26,987 bases of DNA. Origin: an uncultured Erysipelotrichaceae bacterium. GTDB taxonomy: Bacteria; Bacillota_I; Bacilli_A; RF39; UBA660. Under the pieces are notes generated by a model. It was not told where the DNA came from. It ran no database searches and was given only the letters and a program-made list of their open reading frames with translations. This document shows, piece by piece, positions 14,413 to 22,525 of the stretch. How positions within the stretch are numbered: the first letter of the stretch is position 1; each line of letters opens with the position of its first letter. The position numbers and the translations under genes were made by a program. The DNA lies in the NCBI GenBank assembly GCA_902783215.1, contig CACZQD010000050.1, positions 1 through 26,987 on the forward strand. The letters are read 5' to 3'.

Positions 14413-15129
14413 ATGAAATGGGTAGAATTAATTGATGTATTTATAAGGGCTATTACATCACTAATACTTCTTTTTTTAATTACGAAAGTACTAGGAAAAA
14501 AACAAGTATCAGAATTAAGTATGTTTGATTATGTAATAGGAATATCAATAGGTAACTTTGCTGCTGAAATGACTGTTAATTTAGATTCACAAATTATTAA
14601 TGGTTTATTTGCTGTATTAATATTTGGTATAATTGCTTATTTTGTTTCTTATATTTCGATGAAAAGTATTATATTAAGACGATTTTTTATGGGAACCCCA
14701 ACAATTATCATTCAAGATGGAAGGTTATTGGATAAAGGTTTAAAAAAATCAAAATTAGATATTAATGATTTATTAGAACAATGTCGTGCTAAAGGGTATT
14801 TTGATATTAGTCAAATTGAATATGCTATATTAGAAACAAATGGTAGTTTAAGTATTTTACCAAAGTCGAATTTTCGTCCTATTAATGGAAATGATATGAA
14901 TTTAGATATTCCAAAGATTGGATTATGTGCAAATGTCGTTATAGATGAAAAGATCATGACTAATAATCTTAAAATAATAAAAAAAGATGAAAAATGGTTA
15001 AGACAACAATTAAAAGTAAAAGGGTATAAAAATTTAAATAATTTATTATTAGTAACGATAGATATTGATAATAAAATAAATATATATGAAAAAAATGATA
15101 ATATTAATATAAAAAATATATTAGAATAA
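14413..15129 (+). CDS. YetF/DUF421 membrane protein
   Basis: Inner-membrane protein of the YetF family, several members of which act in spores of Bacillus. Three N-terminal membrane segments (about 8-28, 40-58, 62-82) contain the family hallmarks TKVLGKKQVSELSMFDYVIGISIGN. The cytoplasmic domain follows with PTIIIQDGRLLDKGLKK, DINDLLEQCRAKGYFDISQIEYAILE and NGSLSILPK. 238 aa, normal. Ribosome site GGTGAT. Biochemical role is not established. Confidence 0.9.
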   Translation: MKWVELIDVFIRAITSLILLFLITKVLGKKQVSELSMFDYVIGISIGNFAAEMTVNLDSQIINGLFAVLIFGIIAYFVSYISMKSIILRRFFMGTPTIIIQDGRLLDKGLKKSKLDINDLLEQCRAKGYFDISQIEYAILETNGSLSILPKSNFRPINGNDMNLDIPKIGLCANVVIDEKIMTNNLKIIKKDEKWLRQQLKVKGYKNLNNLLLVTIDIDNKINIYEKNDNINIKNILE

Positions 15130-15177
15130 TTAGATTAAAAAAAAACAATTAAAATAGTGTTAATAAGGTGAAAAATT

Positions 15178-15186
15178 TGATATAAT
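15178..15186 (+). promoter_or_regulatory. Extended -10 promoter of the SPFH operon
   Basis: TGATATAAT with a weak -35 (TGTTAA at 15158). A 7-bp stem TGAATAG (15192-15198)/CTATTCA (15210-15216) follows at the predicted start of the leader. Confidence 0.55.
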
Positions 15187-15249
15187 TAAAGTGAATAGAA
15201 ATAATATGGCTATTCAGCTTTTAAAAATCTAGAAAATAGGAGGTAGAAT

Positions 15250-16455
15250 ATGGGATTTATTAAAGCTTTTTCAGGTGCACTAGGAGGATCTTTTGCAGAT
15301 CAATGGAAAGATTATTATACGCCTAGATCAGATGTTCCAGCAACTGCTGCAGTATTTCAAGCAGTACCAAGTGGAACAAATAATGGACGTGGATCTAATA
15401 CAAAAGGTAGTGCAAATATTATTACTAACGGTAGTAAAATAGTAGTGCCAGAAGGTACAGCACTTATTACATTACAAGATGGTGCTGTTACAGGATTTAT
15501 TGCTGAACCAGGAGGATTTGAATTTAAATCTGATGATGTTAATTCAAAATCAATGTTTGCTGGTGATGGAATTATTGCTTCAACTATTAAATCAAGCTTC
15601 GAAAAATTTAAATTTGGTGGTCAACCAGGAAGTCAACAATTAGCATTCTATGTTAATTTAAAAGAAATTCCAAATAATAAATTTGGAACACAATCAGAAA
15701 TATATTGGGATGATGCTTTTTTTGGAACTCAAGTAGGAGCAGTTACTAGAGGAACATATACACTAAAAATTACTGATCCAATTTTATTTGTTAAAAACTT
15801 TGTTCCAGCAATGTATTTACAACCAGATGCTCCAGTATTTGATTTTGCAGATATGGATAATGATGCAGGAGCACAATTGTTTAATGAAGTTGTAGGTTCG
15901 CTTTCTGCAGCATTTTCAAACTATACAAATGATCCTTCAAAAGGAAATAGAATGTCTAAAATTCAAGGAGATCAAATTGGATTTGCACAAAGTTTATCAC
16001 AAGCTGTTGAAGATGCATATCAATGGAAATCTGATCGTGGATTAGAAATAGTTAAAACAGCAATACTAGCTATTGAATACGATGAAGATACTAAAGAATT
16101 AATGAAAGATGTTAAAAAAGCCGATTCTTTATCTGGTGCAAGAGGAAATGCTTTCTTCCAACAAGCTGCTGCACGTGGTTTACAAGGTGCAGGAGAAAAT
16201 GGTGGTGGTGCTGGTATGGCATTCATGGGTATGGGTATGAATGCAGCTGGTGGAATGGCTGGCGCAGTGCAACAACCAAATACTGGAAATTCATATAATC
16301 CAAATTTTGGTGCACAACCAGAACAACCAAAAGAAGAAGCTCCAAAAGCAGATGATCCAATGACTAAACTAGCAGATGCTAAAAAGATGTTGGATGCAGG
16401 AGTTATTACTCAAGAAGATTTTGATAAATTAAAATCACAAGTGTTGGGTATATAA
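15250..16455 (+). CDS. SPFH-domain protein with C-terminal SHOCT motif, YdjI-like
   Basis: 401 aa. Residues about 50-285 match the SPFH (band 7) protein group related to B. subtilis YdjI, often labelled virion core protein: VPEGTALITLQDG, GQPGSQQLAFYVNLKEIPNNKFGT, VGAVTRGTYTLKITDP. A Gly/Ala/Met-rich low-complexity stretch (about 315-340) and a Pro/Glu linker lead to a C-terminal SHOCT-like oligomerisation motif (DPMTKLADAKKMLDAGVITQ). No membrane helix is seen; in B. subtilis YdjI is brought to the membrane by YdjG/YdjH. The next gene starts 1 bp after its stop codon, so they are translationally coupled. Probable envelope-stress role. Confidence 0.85.
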   Translation: MGFIKAFSGALGGSFADQWKDYYTPRSDVPATAAVFQAVPSGTNNGRGSNTKGSANIITNGSKIVVPEGTALITLQDGAVTGFIAEPGGFEFKSDDVNSKSMFAGDGIIASTIKSSFEKFKFGGQPGSQQLAFYVNLKEIPNNKFGTQSEIYWDDAFFGTQVGAVTRGTYTLKITDPILFVKNFVPAMYLQPDAPVFDFADMDNDAGAQLFNEVVGSLSAAFSNYTNDPSKGNRMSKIQGDQIGFAQSLSQAVEDAYQWKSDRGLEIVKTAILAIEYDEDTKELMKDVKKADSLSGARGNAFFQQAAARGLQGAGENGGGAGMAFMGMGMNAAGGMAGAVQQPNTGNSYNPNFGAQPEQPKEEAPKADDPMTKLADAKKMLDAGVITQEDFDKLKSQVLGI

Positions 16456-16456
16456 T

Positions 16457-17977
16457 ATGGAAGAAGATGTAAAAAATATTGAAGTTGAAGAAGAAACTAC
16501 CGACAAAAAAGTAGTAGATACTAGTAGTGGTAAAGATAATGGACAAGATAAATGTCCAAAATGTGGTTCAACTGATATTTCTCCAACAAAAGATGGAAAA
16601 TTAAGATGTAATTTCTGTAGACACATATTTGAACCAGTTAAAGTAGAAGGTTTAGTAGACGATATTTCTATGTTAAAAGGGGAAGTAATGGGATCAGCTT
16701 TGAAAGATATTCAAGCAGATACCAAGGATGTTATTACTATAAAATGCTCAAGTTGTGGAGCAGAAGTAGTTATAGATTCCTCTTCATCTACTCAAGCTAG
16801 ATGTCACTGGTGTCGTAATACTCTATCTATAAATGAACAAATACCTAATGGAGCTGTTCCAGATGTTGTATTACCATTTAGTATAACTAAGGAAGAAGCA
16901 AGAGCATCAATAGAAAAATTTGTTGGTAAAAGAAAGTTTTTCGCACATCCAAAATTTAGAAAAGAATTTACAACTGAAAATATCATGGGAGTATATTTTC
17001 CATATATGTTAGTTGATGTGAATGCTCATTCAAATATGTCAGGTGAAGGAGAACATTTAAAAAGAAGTTATACAGTAGGTACCGACAATAATCGTCGTAC
17101 TTATTATGATGCAGATTCTTATCATGTCGAAAGAGAATTTGATATAGCTATTGAAGGTCTTTCTATTGAATCAAGTTCTGATAGATTGAATAATGCATCT
17201 AAAGAAAAAACTAATAATATTATTAATTCAATTATGCCTTTTGATACTGAAAATTGCGTTAAATATAATGCTAATTATTTAAAAGGATTTACTTCTGAAA
17301 AAAGAGATACAAATGTTGATCAAATAAAAGAATTAGTATATACTCAAGCTAAAGATGTTGCTCGTTTTGCTGCTAATGATACTTTAAAAACTTATGATCG
17401 TGGTGTAGCATGGGATAAAGAAGACTTTAAAGTAAAAGGTAGTCAGTGGCAGGCAGCATATTTACCGGTATGGTTATATTCTTATCAACAAGTTAAAGGT
17501 AATAAAAAACTACTACATTATGCTGCAGTAAATGCTCGAACAAAAGAGACAATGGGTAGTGTTCCTATACATATGCCTAAATTAATTATTACTTCAATAT
17601 TTGTTCAAATGTTAAGTTTTATAACTATGTGGTTTGTTAATTTAGATGATATGAATTGGATTTACTTTTTACCTGGATTAGCTTACTTTTTTGTAATGTA
17701 TGCTAGGTATCGTAATAGTGGTGCTAGACATACTTATGAATTAGAAACTAAAAGAAAAGTATCTAATTTAAGACAAGTAGATGATTTCATTAAGACTAAA
17801 AAAGGTTTATCTAACTCTTCAATAGAAGGAAGAAATAATGATCGTGTTGAAGGAACAACTAATAGTAAAAGTGGTATTGATAAAATAACAAAAAATACTT
17901 TAGTTAATGTATTAGCAGATCAGTCTCCACTTGGGGGAGCACTTAAGAAAAAAATTGATAAGAAACAAATAAAATAA
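16457..17977 (+). CDS. Double zinc-ribbon membrane protein, YdjG-like
   Basis: 506 aa. Two N-terminal zinc ribbons: C33/C36/C51/C54 (CPKCGSTDIS ... CNFC) and C97/C100/C116/C119 (CSSCGAEV ... CHWC). A large middle domain follows (PFSITKEEARASIEKFVGKRKFFA; VYFPYMLVDVNAHS). Two hydrophobic helices lie at about 371-390 (KLIITSIFVQMLSFITMWFV) and 396-411 (WIYFLPGLAYFFVMYA), and the C-terminus is charged. This matches the TFIIB-type zinc-ribbon proteins of the YdjG type, which anchor SPFH protein YdjI and recruit PspA in B. subtilis. No PspA gene is in the window. The start has only a weak ribosome site and relies on coupling to the SPFH gene. Confidence 0.82.
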   Translation: MEEDVKNIEVEEETTDKKVVDTSSGKDNGQDKCPKCGSTDISPTKDGKLRCNFCRHIFEPVKVEGLVDDISMLKGEVMGSALKDIQADTKDVITIKCSSCGAEVVIDSSSSTQARCHWCRNTLSINEQIPNGAVPDVVLPFSITKEEARASIEKFVGKRKFFAHPKFRKEFTTENIMGVYFPYMLVDVNAHSNMSGEGEHLKRSYTVGTDNNRRTYYDADSYHVEREFDIAIEGLSIESSSDRLNNASKEKTNNIINSIMPFDTENCVKYNANYLKGFTSEKRDTNVDQIKELVYTQAKDVARFAANDTLKTYDRGVAWDKEDFKVKGSQWQAAYLPVWLYSYQQVKGNKKLLHYAAVNARTKETMGSVPIHMPKLIITSIFVQMLSFITMWFVNLDDMNWIYFLPGLAYFFVMYARYRNSGARHTYELETKRKVSNLRQVDDFIKTKKGLSNSSIEGRNNDRVEGTTNSKSGIDKITKNTLVNVLADQSPLGGALKKKIDKKQIK

Positions 17978-18038
17978 TAAAAAAAGAACTATAATTAATA
18001 TGATAGAATTTTACAAAAATGAAAAGTTTTTAACTATG

Positions 18039-18079
18039 ACTACATTGATAATTAATCAGTGTAGTTTTAGTTTGTTTTA
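18039..18079 (+). terminator. Intrinsic terminator of the SPFH/zinc-ribbon operon
   Basis: ACTACATTGAT (18039-18049) pairs with ATCAGTGTAGT (18055-18065) with one wobble, loop AATTA, followed by TTTAGTTTGTTTT. Confidence 0.85.
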
Positions 18080-18122
18080 GATGATATTATAGTCTTTATC
18101 ACAAAGATTAATTATATAAAAC

Positions 18123-18150
18123 TTTACTTTTTTAAAATTTATGGTATAAT
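18123..18150 (+). promoter_or_regulatory. Promoter of typA
   Basis: TTTACT (18123-18128), 16-base spacer, TATAAT (18145-18150) with extended TGG. Confidence 0.7.
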
Positions 18151-18179
18151 TGTTGAGGAATTAACGAGGAAGTGAAAGA

Positions 18180-19985
18180 ATGAAAAAGAAAAATATTGCT
18201 ATTATTGCGCATGTCGATCATGGTAAAACTACATTAGTAGATAAATTATTACAAGCATCTGGAACATTTAGAGAAAATGAGAATGTTCAAGAAAGGGCTA
18301 TGGATTCTAATGATATAGAAAGAGAAAGAGGAATTACTATTTTAGCTAAAACAACAGCTATTAATTATAAAGATTATCGCATTAATATTTTAGATACACC
18401 AGGTCATGCCGATTTTGGTGGAGAAGTAGAACGTATTATGAATATGGTTGATAGCGTTTTACTTGTTGTTGATGCATATGAAGGAACTATGCCTCAGACA
18501 AGATTTGTTCTAAAAAAAGCAATGGAGGCAAAAGTTAAACCTATTGTTGTTGTTAACAAAATAGATAAAGAAGCAGCTAGACCAAAAGAAGTAATTGATG
18601 AGGTTATGGAATTATTTATTGATTTAGGCGCTGAAATTGAGGATTTAGAATTTCCAGTTGTATATGTATCTGCTATTAATGGGACATCAAGTTTTTCACC
18701 AGATTTATCAACACAAGAAGAGGATATGACTAAAGTATTAGATATAATAATTGAAAATGCAAAAGATCCAGATATTGAAGAGGGATCATTACAGTTTCAA
18801 CCAGCACTACTTGATTATAATGATTTTGTAGGTCGTATTGGAATTGGTTTAGTAAAAAGAGGTAATATTAAAGTTGGTCAAATGGTTAGTTGTATGCGTA
18901 TAGATGGTTCTATTAAGCAATTTAGAGTTGCCAAAATATATGGATTTTTGGGACTTAAAAGAATTGAAATAGATAGTGCTGAGGCAGGAGATATTATTGC
19001 TATTGCAGGGTTACCTGATATTTCAGTTGGAGAAACTATATGTGAAGTTGGTAAGGAAGAAGCATTACCACTACTTCATGTTGATGAACCTACACTACAA
19101 ATGACTTTTGGTGTGAATACTAGTCCATTTTGTGGTAAAGATGGTGATTTAGTTACTGCACGTAAAATAGAAGATAGACTATTTAAAGAGACCGAAAGAG
19201 ATGTGTCTTTACGTGTTGAATCATTAGATAATGAATCATGGTTAGTTTCTGGTCGTGGAGAACTACACTTAGGAATTTTAATTGAAAATATGCGTCGTGA
19301 AGGATATGAATTACAAGTATCTAAGCCTAAAGTAATTATTAAAGAAATTGATGGACAAACTTGTGAACCTTATGAAGAATTGCAAATTGAATGTCCTGAA
19401 GACAGTGTCGGTAGTGTAATTGAAAAATTAGGTACTCGTGGTGCAAATATGGAAAATATGACTAACGTTAATGGATTAGTAAGATTAGTTTATACAATTC
19501 CATCTCGTGGGTTAATTGGTTTTTCTACTGATTTTATGACACTTACTAAAGGTTATGGTGTGATGAATCATTCTTTTAAAGAATATAAGCCATATGAATC
19601 TGTAGATATTGGTGAGAGAAGTTTAGGTGTTTTGGTTTCTATGGAAAATGGGAAATCAACAGCGTATGCATTAGGTGCTTTAGAAGATCGTGGAGTTATG
19701 TTTGTTGAACCAGGAGAAGATATATATGAAGGTATGATTGTTGGTGAACACTCTCGTGACAATGATTTGGCTGTTAATGTAATTAAATCTAAAAACTTAA
19801 CTAACACAAGAAGCGCTGGAAAAGATCATACAGTTGTTTTGAAAAGACCTAGATTAATTACTTTAGAATATGCATTAGATTATATAAATTCTGATGAACT
19901 AGTTGAAATTACCCCACATCATATTCGTTTAAGAAAGAAAATTTTAAATACAGAACAAAGAAAGAAAGCAGAAAATAAAAAATAG
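18180..19985 (+). CDS. typA: Ribosome-associated GTPase BipA/TypA
   Basis: Translational GTPase related to EF-G that helps 50S assembly and growth under stress such as cold. G1 is AHVDHGKTT (10-18); the switch II box is DTPGHADFGGE; G4 is NKID. The domain II/III region and the BipA-specific C-terminus are present (STDFMTLTKGYGVMNHSF; GKSTAYALGALEDRGVMFVEPGEDIYEGMIVG). 601 aa against about 612 in B. subtilis. The start follows GAGGAAGTGAAAG. Single gene with its own promoter and a probable terminator at its 3' end. Confidence 0.98.
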   Translation: MKKKNIAIIAHVDHGKTTLVDKLLQASGTFRENENVQERAMDSNDIERERGITILAKTTAINYKDYRINILDTPGHADFGGEVERIMNMVDSVLLVVDAYEGTMPQTRFVLKKAMEAKVKPIVVVNKIDKEAARPKEVIDEVMELFIDLGAEIEDLEFPVVYVSAINGTSSFSPDLSTQEEDMTKVLDIIIENAKDPDIEEGSLQFQPALLDYNDFVGRIGIGLVKRGNIKVGQMVSCMRIDGSIKQFRVAKIYGFLGLKRIEIDSAEAGDIIAIAGLPDISVGETICEVGKEEALPLLHVDEPTLQMTFGVNTSPFCGKDGDLVTARKIEDRLFKETERDVSLRVESLDNESWLVSGRGELHLGILIENMRREGYELQVSKPKVIIKEIDGQTCEPYEELQIECPEDSVGSVIEKLGTRGANMENMTNVNGLVRLVYTIPSRGLIGFSTDFMTLTKGYGVMNHSFKEYKPYESVDIGERSLGVLVSMENGKSTAYALGALEDRGVMFVEPGEDIYEGMIVGEHSRDNDLAVNVIKSKNLTNTRSAGKDHTVVLKRPRLITLEYALDYINSDELVEITPHHIRLRKKILNTEQRKKAENKK

Positions 19986-19999
19986 TCTTTCTTTTTTTT
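19961..19999 (+). terminator. Probable terminator of typA
   Basis: AAAGAAAG (19961-19968) and CTTTCTTT (19987-19994) with an 18-base loop and T-tract. The 5' arm is inside the coding sequence. Confidence 0.5.
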
Positions 20000-20046
20000 G
20001 CTTTTTGTTTTATAATAGTAAACCAATAGATTTGGATGTGCAAAAT

Positions 20047-21081
20047 ATGAATGAACATTATTCTTCATTAAACGATTTATTAAAAAAAGAATTTGAACAA
20101 CACGTTGTTGATTTAACTGATGAAATATACGGCGATGACTTGGAATATAATCCTGATAAAGATGATGATGCAGAAACTAAAGAAGATCTTACTAATGCAG
20201 ATGACTGTTTGGAACAACTTTATTATGAATTAAATAAATATGTAAATGGTGAAAGTGAAGATGCTTTATATAATCGTGATACTCAAACATCATTGCTTTG
20301 CAAATTAATGATTATAAGTGAATATTATGAGTATTGTTCGATATATATAAATGAATTAGATGATATTAATAAACAAATATATATTCGGTTAGATTCAGAA
20401 TTAACTATGGAAAATGCAATTAAACTATATGATAAAAACCATCGTGAAATACTTGAAATGTATGATTTTATATTAAGTATCTATATTAATTCACCAGATA
20501 CAATGGATAAGGTAAAGTTAGAAATTATGAAAAAAGGATTAATAAATCAAATCGTAAAAATTAACCCAATGATAGTATTTGATTATCGATTTTTATTAGG
20601 TTCAAAATTTGAAGGAGAACATATAAGAAGTGTTCAAATCGGAAATGCATTAAGTGTTATTGTACAAGCACTTGTTGAAAAACAAGTATTAGATGAAAAA
20701 AGAATTGTGATGGAAATTCAAAAACTTTTGGAAAGTGATTCGGATTTAGCTTACTTTGTAAATGAACACAAATCATATATGATTTCTAATATATATGAAA
20801 CTATAAAAGCTAGTGATAATGATTACTTATTTGCAACTGAATTTATTGACTATCTAGAAAAAATTAATGTTGATGATATATTAGAAAATATAGAATTATC
20901 TAATAAGACTTTGAGTCAAGTTTTATATATATTTTATGTACTTAATAAAAAAGGAATTAGTGAACAAACGATAAATGAATCTCGAAGAAAAATAAAAGAT
21001 AAGAAACAAAAACAATTAATAAAAAGTTACAATCCATATTATTTAGAGGAAGAAATGTATTTTCAAAATGGGGGAGAATAA
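20047..21081 (+). CDS. Unknown protein A, first of two tandem paralogues
   Basis: 344 aa from the ATG at 20047 (MNEHYSSLNDLLKKEFEQHV). A TTG at 20005 would start inside a likely -10 (TTTATAATAG, 20009-20018), so I prefer the ATG even though its ribosome site (GGATGTG) is modest. Acidic, soluble, probably mostly helical, with no signal or membrane segment. It shares with the next gene the block VFDYRFLLGSKFEGEHIRSV, the earlier ENAIKLYDKNHREIL, and the ending YNPYYLEEEMYF. I do not recognise the family. The second gene follows after 3 bp, so they are one operon and perhaps a heteromer. Confidence 0.85.
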   Translation: MNEHYSSLNDLLKKEFEQHVVDLTDEIYGDDLEYNPDKDDDAETKEDLTNADDCLEQLYYELNKYVNGESEDALYNRDTQTSLLCKLMIISEYYEYCSIYINELDDINKQIYIRLDSELTMENAIKLYDKNHREILEMYDFILSIYINSPDTMDKVKLEIMKKGLINQIVKINPMIVFDYRFLLGSKFEGEHIRSVQIGNALSVIVQALVEKQVLDEKRIVMEIQKLLESDSDLAYFVNEHKSYMISNIYETIKASDNDYLFATEFIDYLEKINVDDILENIELSNKTLSQVLYIFYVLNKKGISEQTINESRRKIKDKKQKQLIKSYNPYYLEEEMYFQNGGE

Positions 21082-21084
21082 AAC

Positions 21085-22125
21085 ATGAGTAATATAAGAA
21101 TAACTAATGATTTATTACGTAATGAGTTAAAGGATTATTATAATTTTGCTAAAGAAAAATTAGGTTATGTATCAACAGTAGATGATTTACTTAATTTTGA
21201 TGAAGAATTTATAGATATGGATATAGATGGTGATTCGGAAATATTATATGATATGATTAATGATTATATTAATTTAAATGCTAATGATGATTTTGATGTT
21301 CAAATAAATATAGATAAAAGTTTATCTATTCAATTAAAAGAAATGATGATAATTCAATTATATGAATATGTTACTTATAATTATGATATGTCATTAGATG
21401 AAGAAAGAGATGTTTATGATCGATTAGTTAAGAATCCAACAGCGCAAAATGCAATAAGACTTTATGATAATCATTTCTTAACAATTATTAATTTTTATTG
21501 TAGTATTGTATTAGATAATTATGATATTAGTAAAATAATCGAATGTAGAAAAAACATTTTAAGAGACAATCGTTTAGATATAGTGTGTTCTATATGTCCA
21601 TTTTCTGCATTTGATTATCGATTCTTATTAGGAATTAAATTTGAAAATGAAAATATATCTAGTATTAAATTAGGTAAAAAAATTATTGAACTAGTTGATA
21701 AAGCTAAAACAAAAATTAAAAATAATTCACCATTACAATTGAAAAAATATATTCATATTGTTGTAGCTACACAACCAGAAATTGCTTCATTTATTGAATC
21801 AAATCAAAATTTTATTATTTCTAATACTTATGAACACTTATTAAAAAAAGAGAAACTTGATGAAACTGAAAAAATATATGTGGAAAAGTTAGAGCAAGGT
21901 GGATTAAACGAATTATTAAGTTTATTATTTAAAATGGATGATAGTTTAGAATTTTTAATTCAATTGTTTTATCAATACAATAAAAATAATTTAAGTGAAA
22001 AGACACTTTATAGTTTAAGAAAAAGCACTAAAGAAAAAGGTAAAGTTAAAATAATTGAAAAAATTAATCCTTATTACTATGAAGAAGATGGATATTTTAA
22101 TAATAATAAAAACGTTAGTGAGTAA
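21085..22125 (+). CDS. Unknown protein B, second of two tandem paralogues
   Basis: 346 aa, ATG at 21085 after GGGGGAG, 3 bp from the upstream gene's stop. It has AQNAIRLYDNHFLTII, AFDYRFLLGIKFENENISSI and INPYYYEEDGYF, aligned in the same order and at similar positions as in protein A, so this is an old tandem duplication with low overall identity. Acidic, soluble, helical. The N-terminal 60 residues differ most. No known domain recognised. Ends at a bidirectional terminator facing the XRE gene. Confidence 0.88.
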   Translation: MSNIRITNDLLRNELKDYYNFAKEKLGYVSTVDDLLNFDEEFIDMDIDGDSEILYDMINDYINLNANDDFDVQINIDKSLSIQLKEMMIIQLYEYVTYNYDMSLDEERDVYDRLVKNPTAQNAIRLYDNHFLTIINFYCSIVLDNYDISKIIECRKNILRDNRLDIVCSICPFSAFDYRFLLGIKFENENISSIKLGKKIIELVDKAKTKIKNNSPLQLKKYIHIVVATQPEIASFIESNQNFIISNTYEHLLKKEKLDETEKIYVEKLEQGGLNELLSLLFKMDDSLEFLIQLFYQYNKNNLSEKTLYSLRKSTKEKGKVKIIEKINPYYYEEDGYFNNNKNVSE

Positions 22126-22135
22126 CTAACGTTTT
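22109..22135. terminator. Bidirectional terminator between protein B and the XRE gene
   Basis: AAAACGTTAG (22109-22118) and CTAACGTTTT (22126-22135), 7-base loop. T-rich on the plus side and more so on the minus side (TTTTTATTATTATT). It overlaps the 3' end of protein B and abuts or overlaps the 3' end of the XRE gene. Confidence 0.8.
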
Positions 22136-22364
22136 ATTCATCAATATTATCAAAAAAATCTTTAATGTCACAATCTAATACTTTGGCAAATTCTTCTAAA
22201 GTATCAATAGATATAGTTTGATGAGTAACTGATTCTAATTTTGATACAAAACTATGACTTAAAAACAATTTGTCAGCTAATTCGTGTTGTTTAAGTCCTT
22301 TTAGTTTTCTTTGCTTTTTGATATTTTGCCCGATTTTATAGTAAATATCTTTATTTTTGTCCAT
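22134..22364 (-). CDS. Small XRE-family transcriptional regulator
   Basis: 76 aa, essentially one Cro/CI-type helix-turn-helix: IGQNIKKQRKLKGLKQHELADKL (helices 1-2), SHSFVSKLESVTHQTIS (recognition helix), then DTLEEFAKVLDCDIKDFFD. No effector domain. Divergent from soj, with a perfect 15-bp inverted repeat in the shared upstream region, its likely operator. Ribosome site GGTGGTAG before ATG on the minus strand. It may regulate itself, soj-spo0J, or both. Confidence 0.92.
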   Translation of the reverse strand: MDKNKDIYYKIGQNIKKQRKLKGLKQHELADKLFLSHSFVSKLESVTHQTISIDTLEEFAKVLDCDIKDFFDNIDE

Positions 22365-22397
22365 ACTACCACCACTTAAATTTTCTCATATATTATG

Positions 22398-22434
22398 TAA
22401 TTTTTATATAGATGAATAGTCTATATAAAAATTA
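22398..22434. promoter_or_regulatory. Perfect 15-bp inverted repeat, candidate XRE operator
   Basis: TAATTTTTATATAGA (22398-22412) and TCTATATAAAAATTA (22420-22434) around a 7-base centre, in the intergenic region between the XRE gene and soj. It lies 34 bp upstream of the XRE start and would overlap the XRE promoter; it lies upstream of the soj promoter. Confidence 0.65.
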
Positions 22435-22477
22435 GAATCATTTTGATTTACAAATTTTAAAATAAATAATGGATTTC

Positions 22478-22506
22478 TAGACAAAAACATGATAAAATAT
22501 TATTAT
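22478..22506 (+). promoter_or_regulatory. Promoter of soj-spo0J
   Basis: TAGACA (22478-22483), 17-base spacer, TATTAT (22501-22506); a TGATAAAAT at 22491 is an alternative -10. GGGTGAT precedes the start. Confidence 0.65.
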
Positions 22507-22525
22507 GTTGTAAAAGGGTGATAAG

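Noticed and set aside
20005..20046. TTG start extending unknown protein A by 14 residues
   Set aside because: The codons overlap a likely -10 (TATAAT) and there is no ribosome site.
20099..20111. CAACACGTTGTTG inside unknown protein A as a parS site
   Set aside because: Palindromic but differs from TGTTTCACGTGAAACA at several key positions and lies in coding sequence; no other candidate seen.
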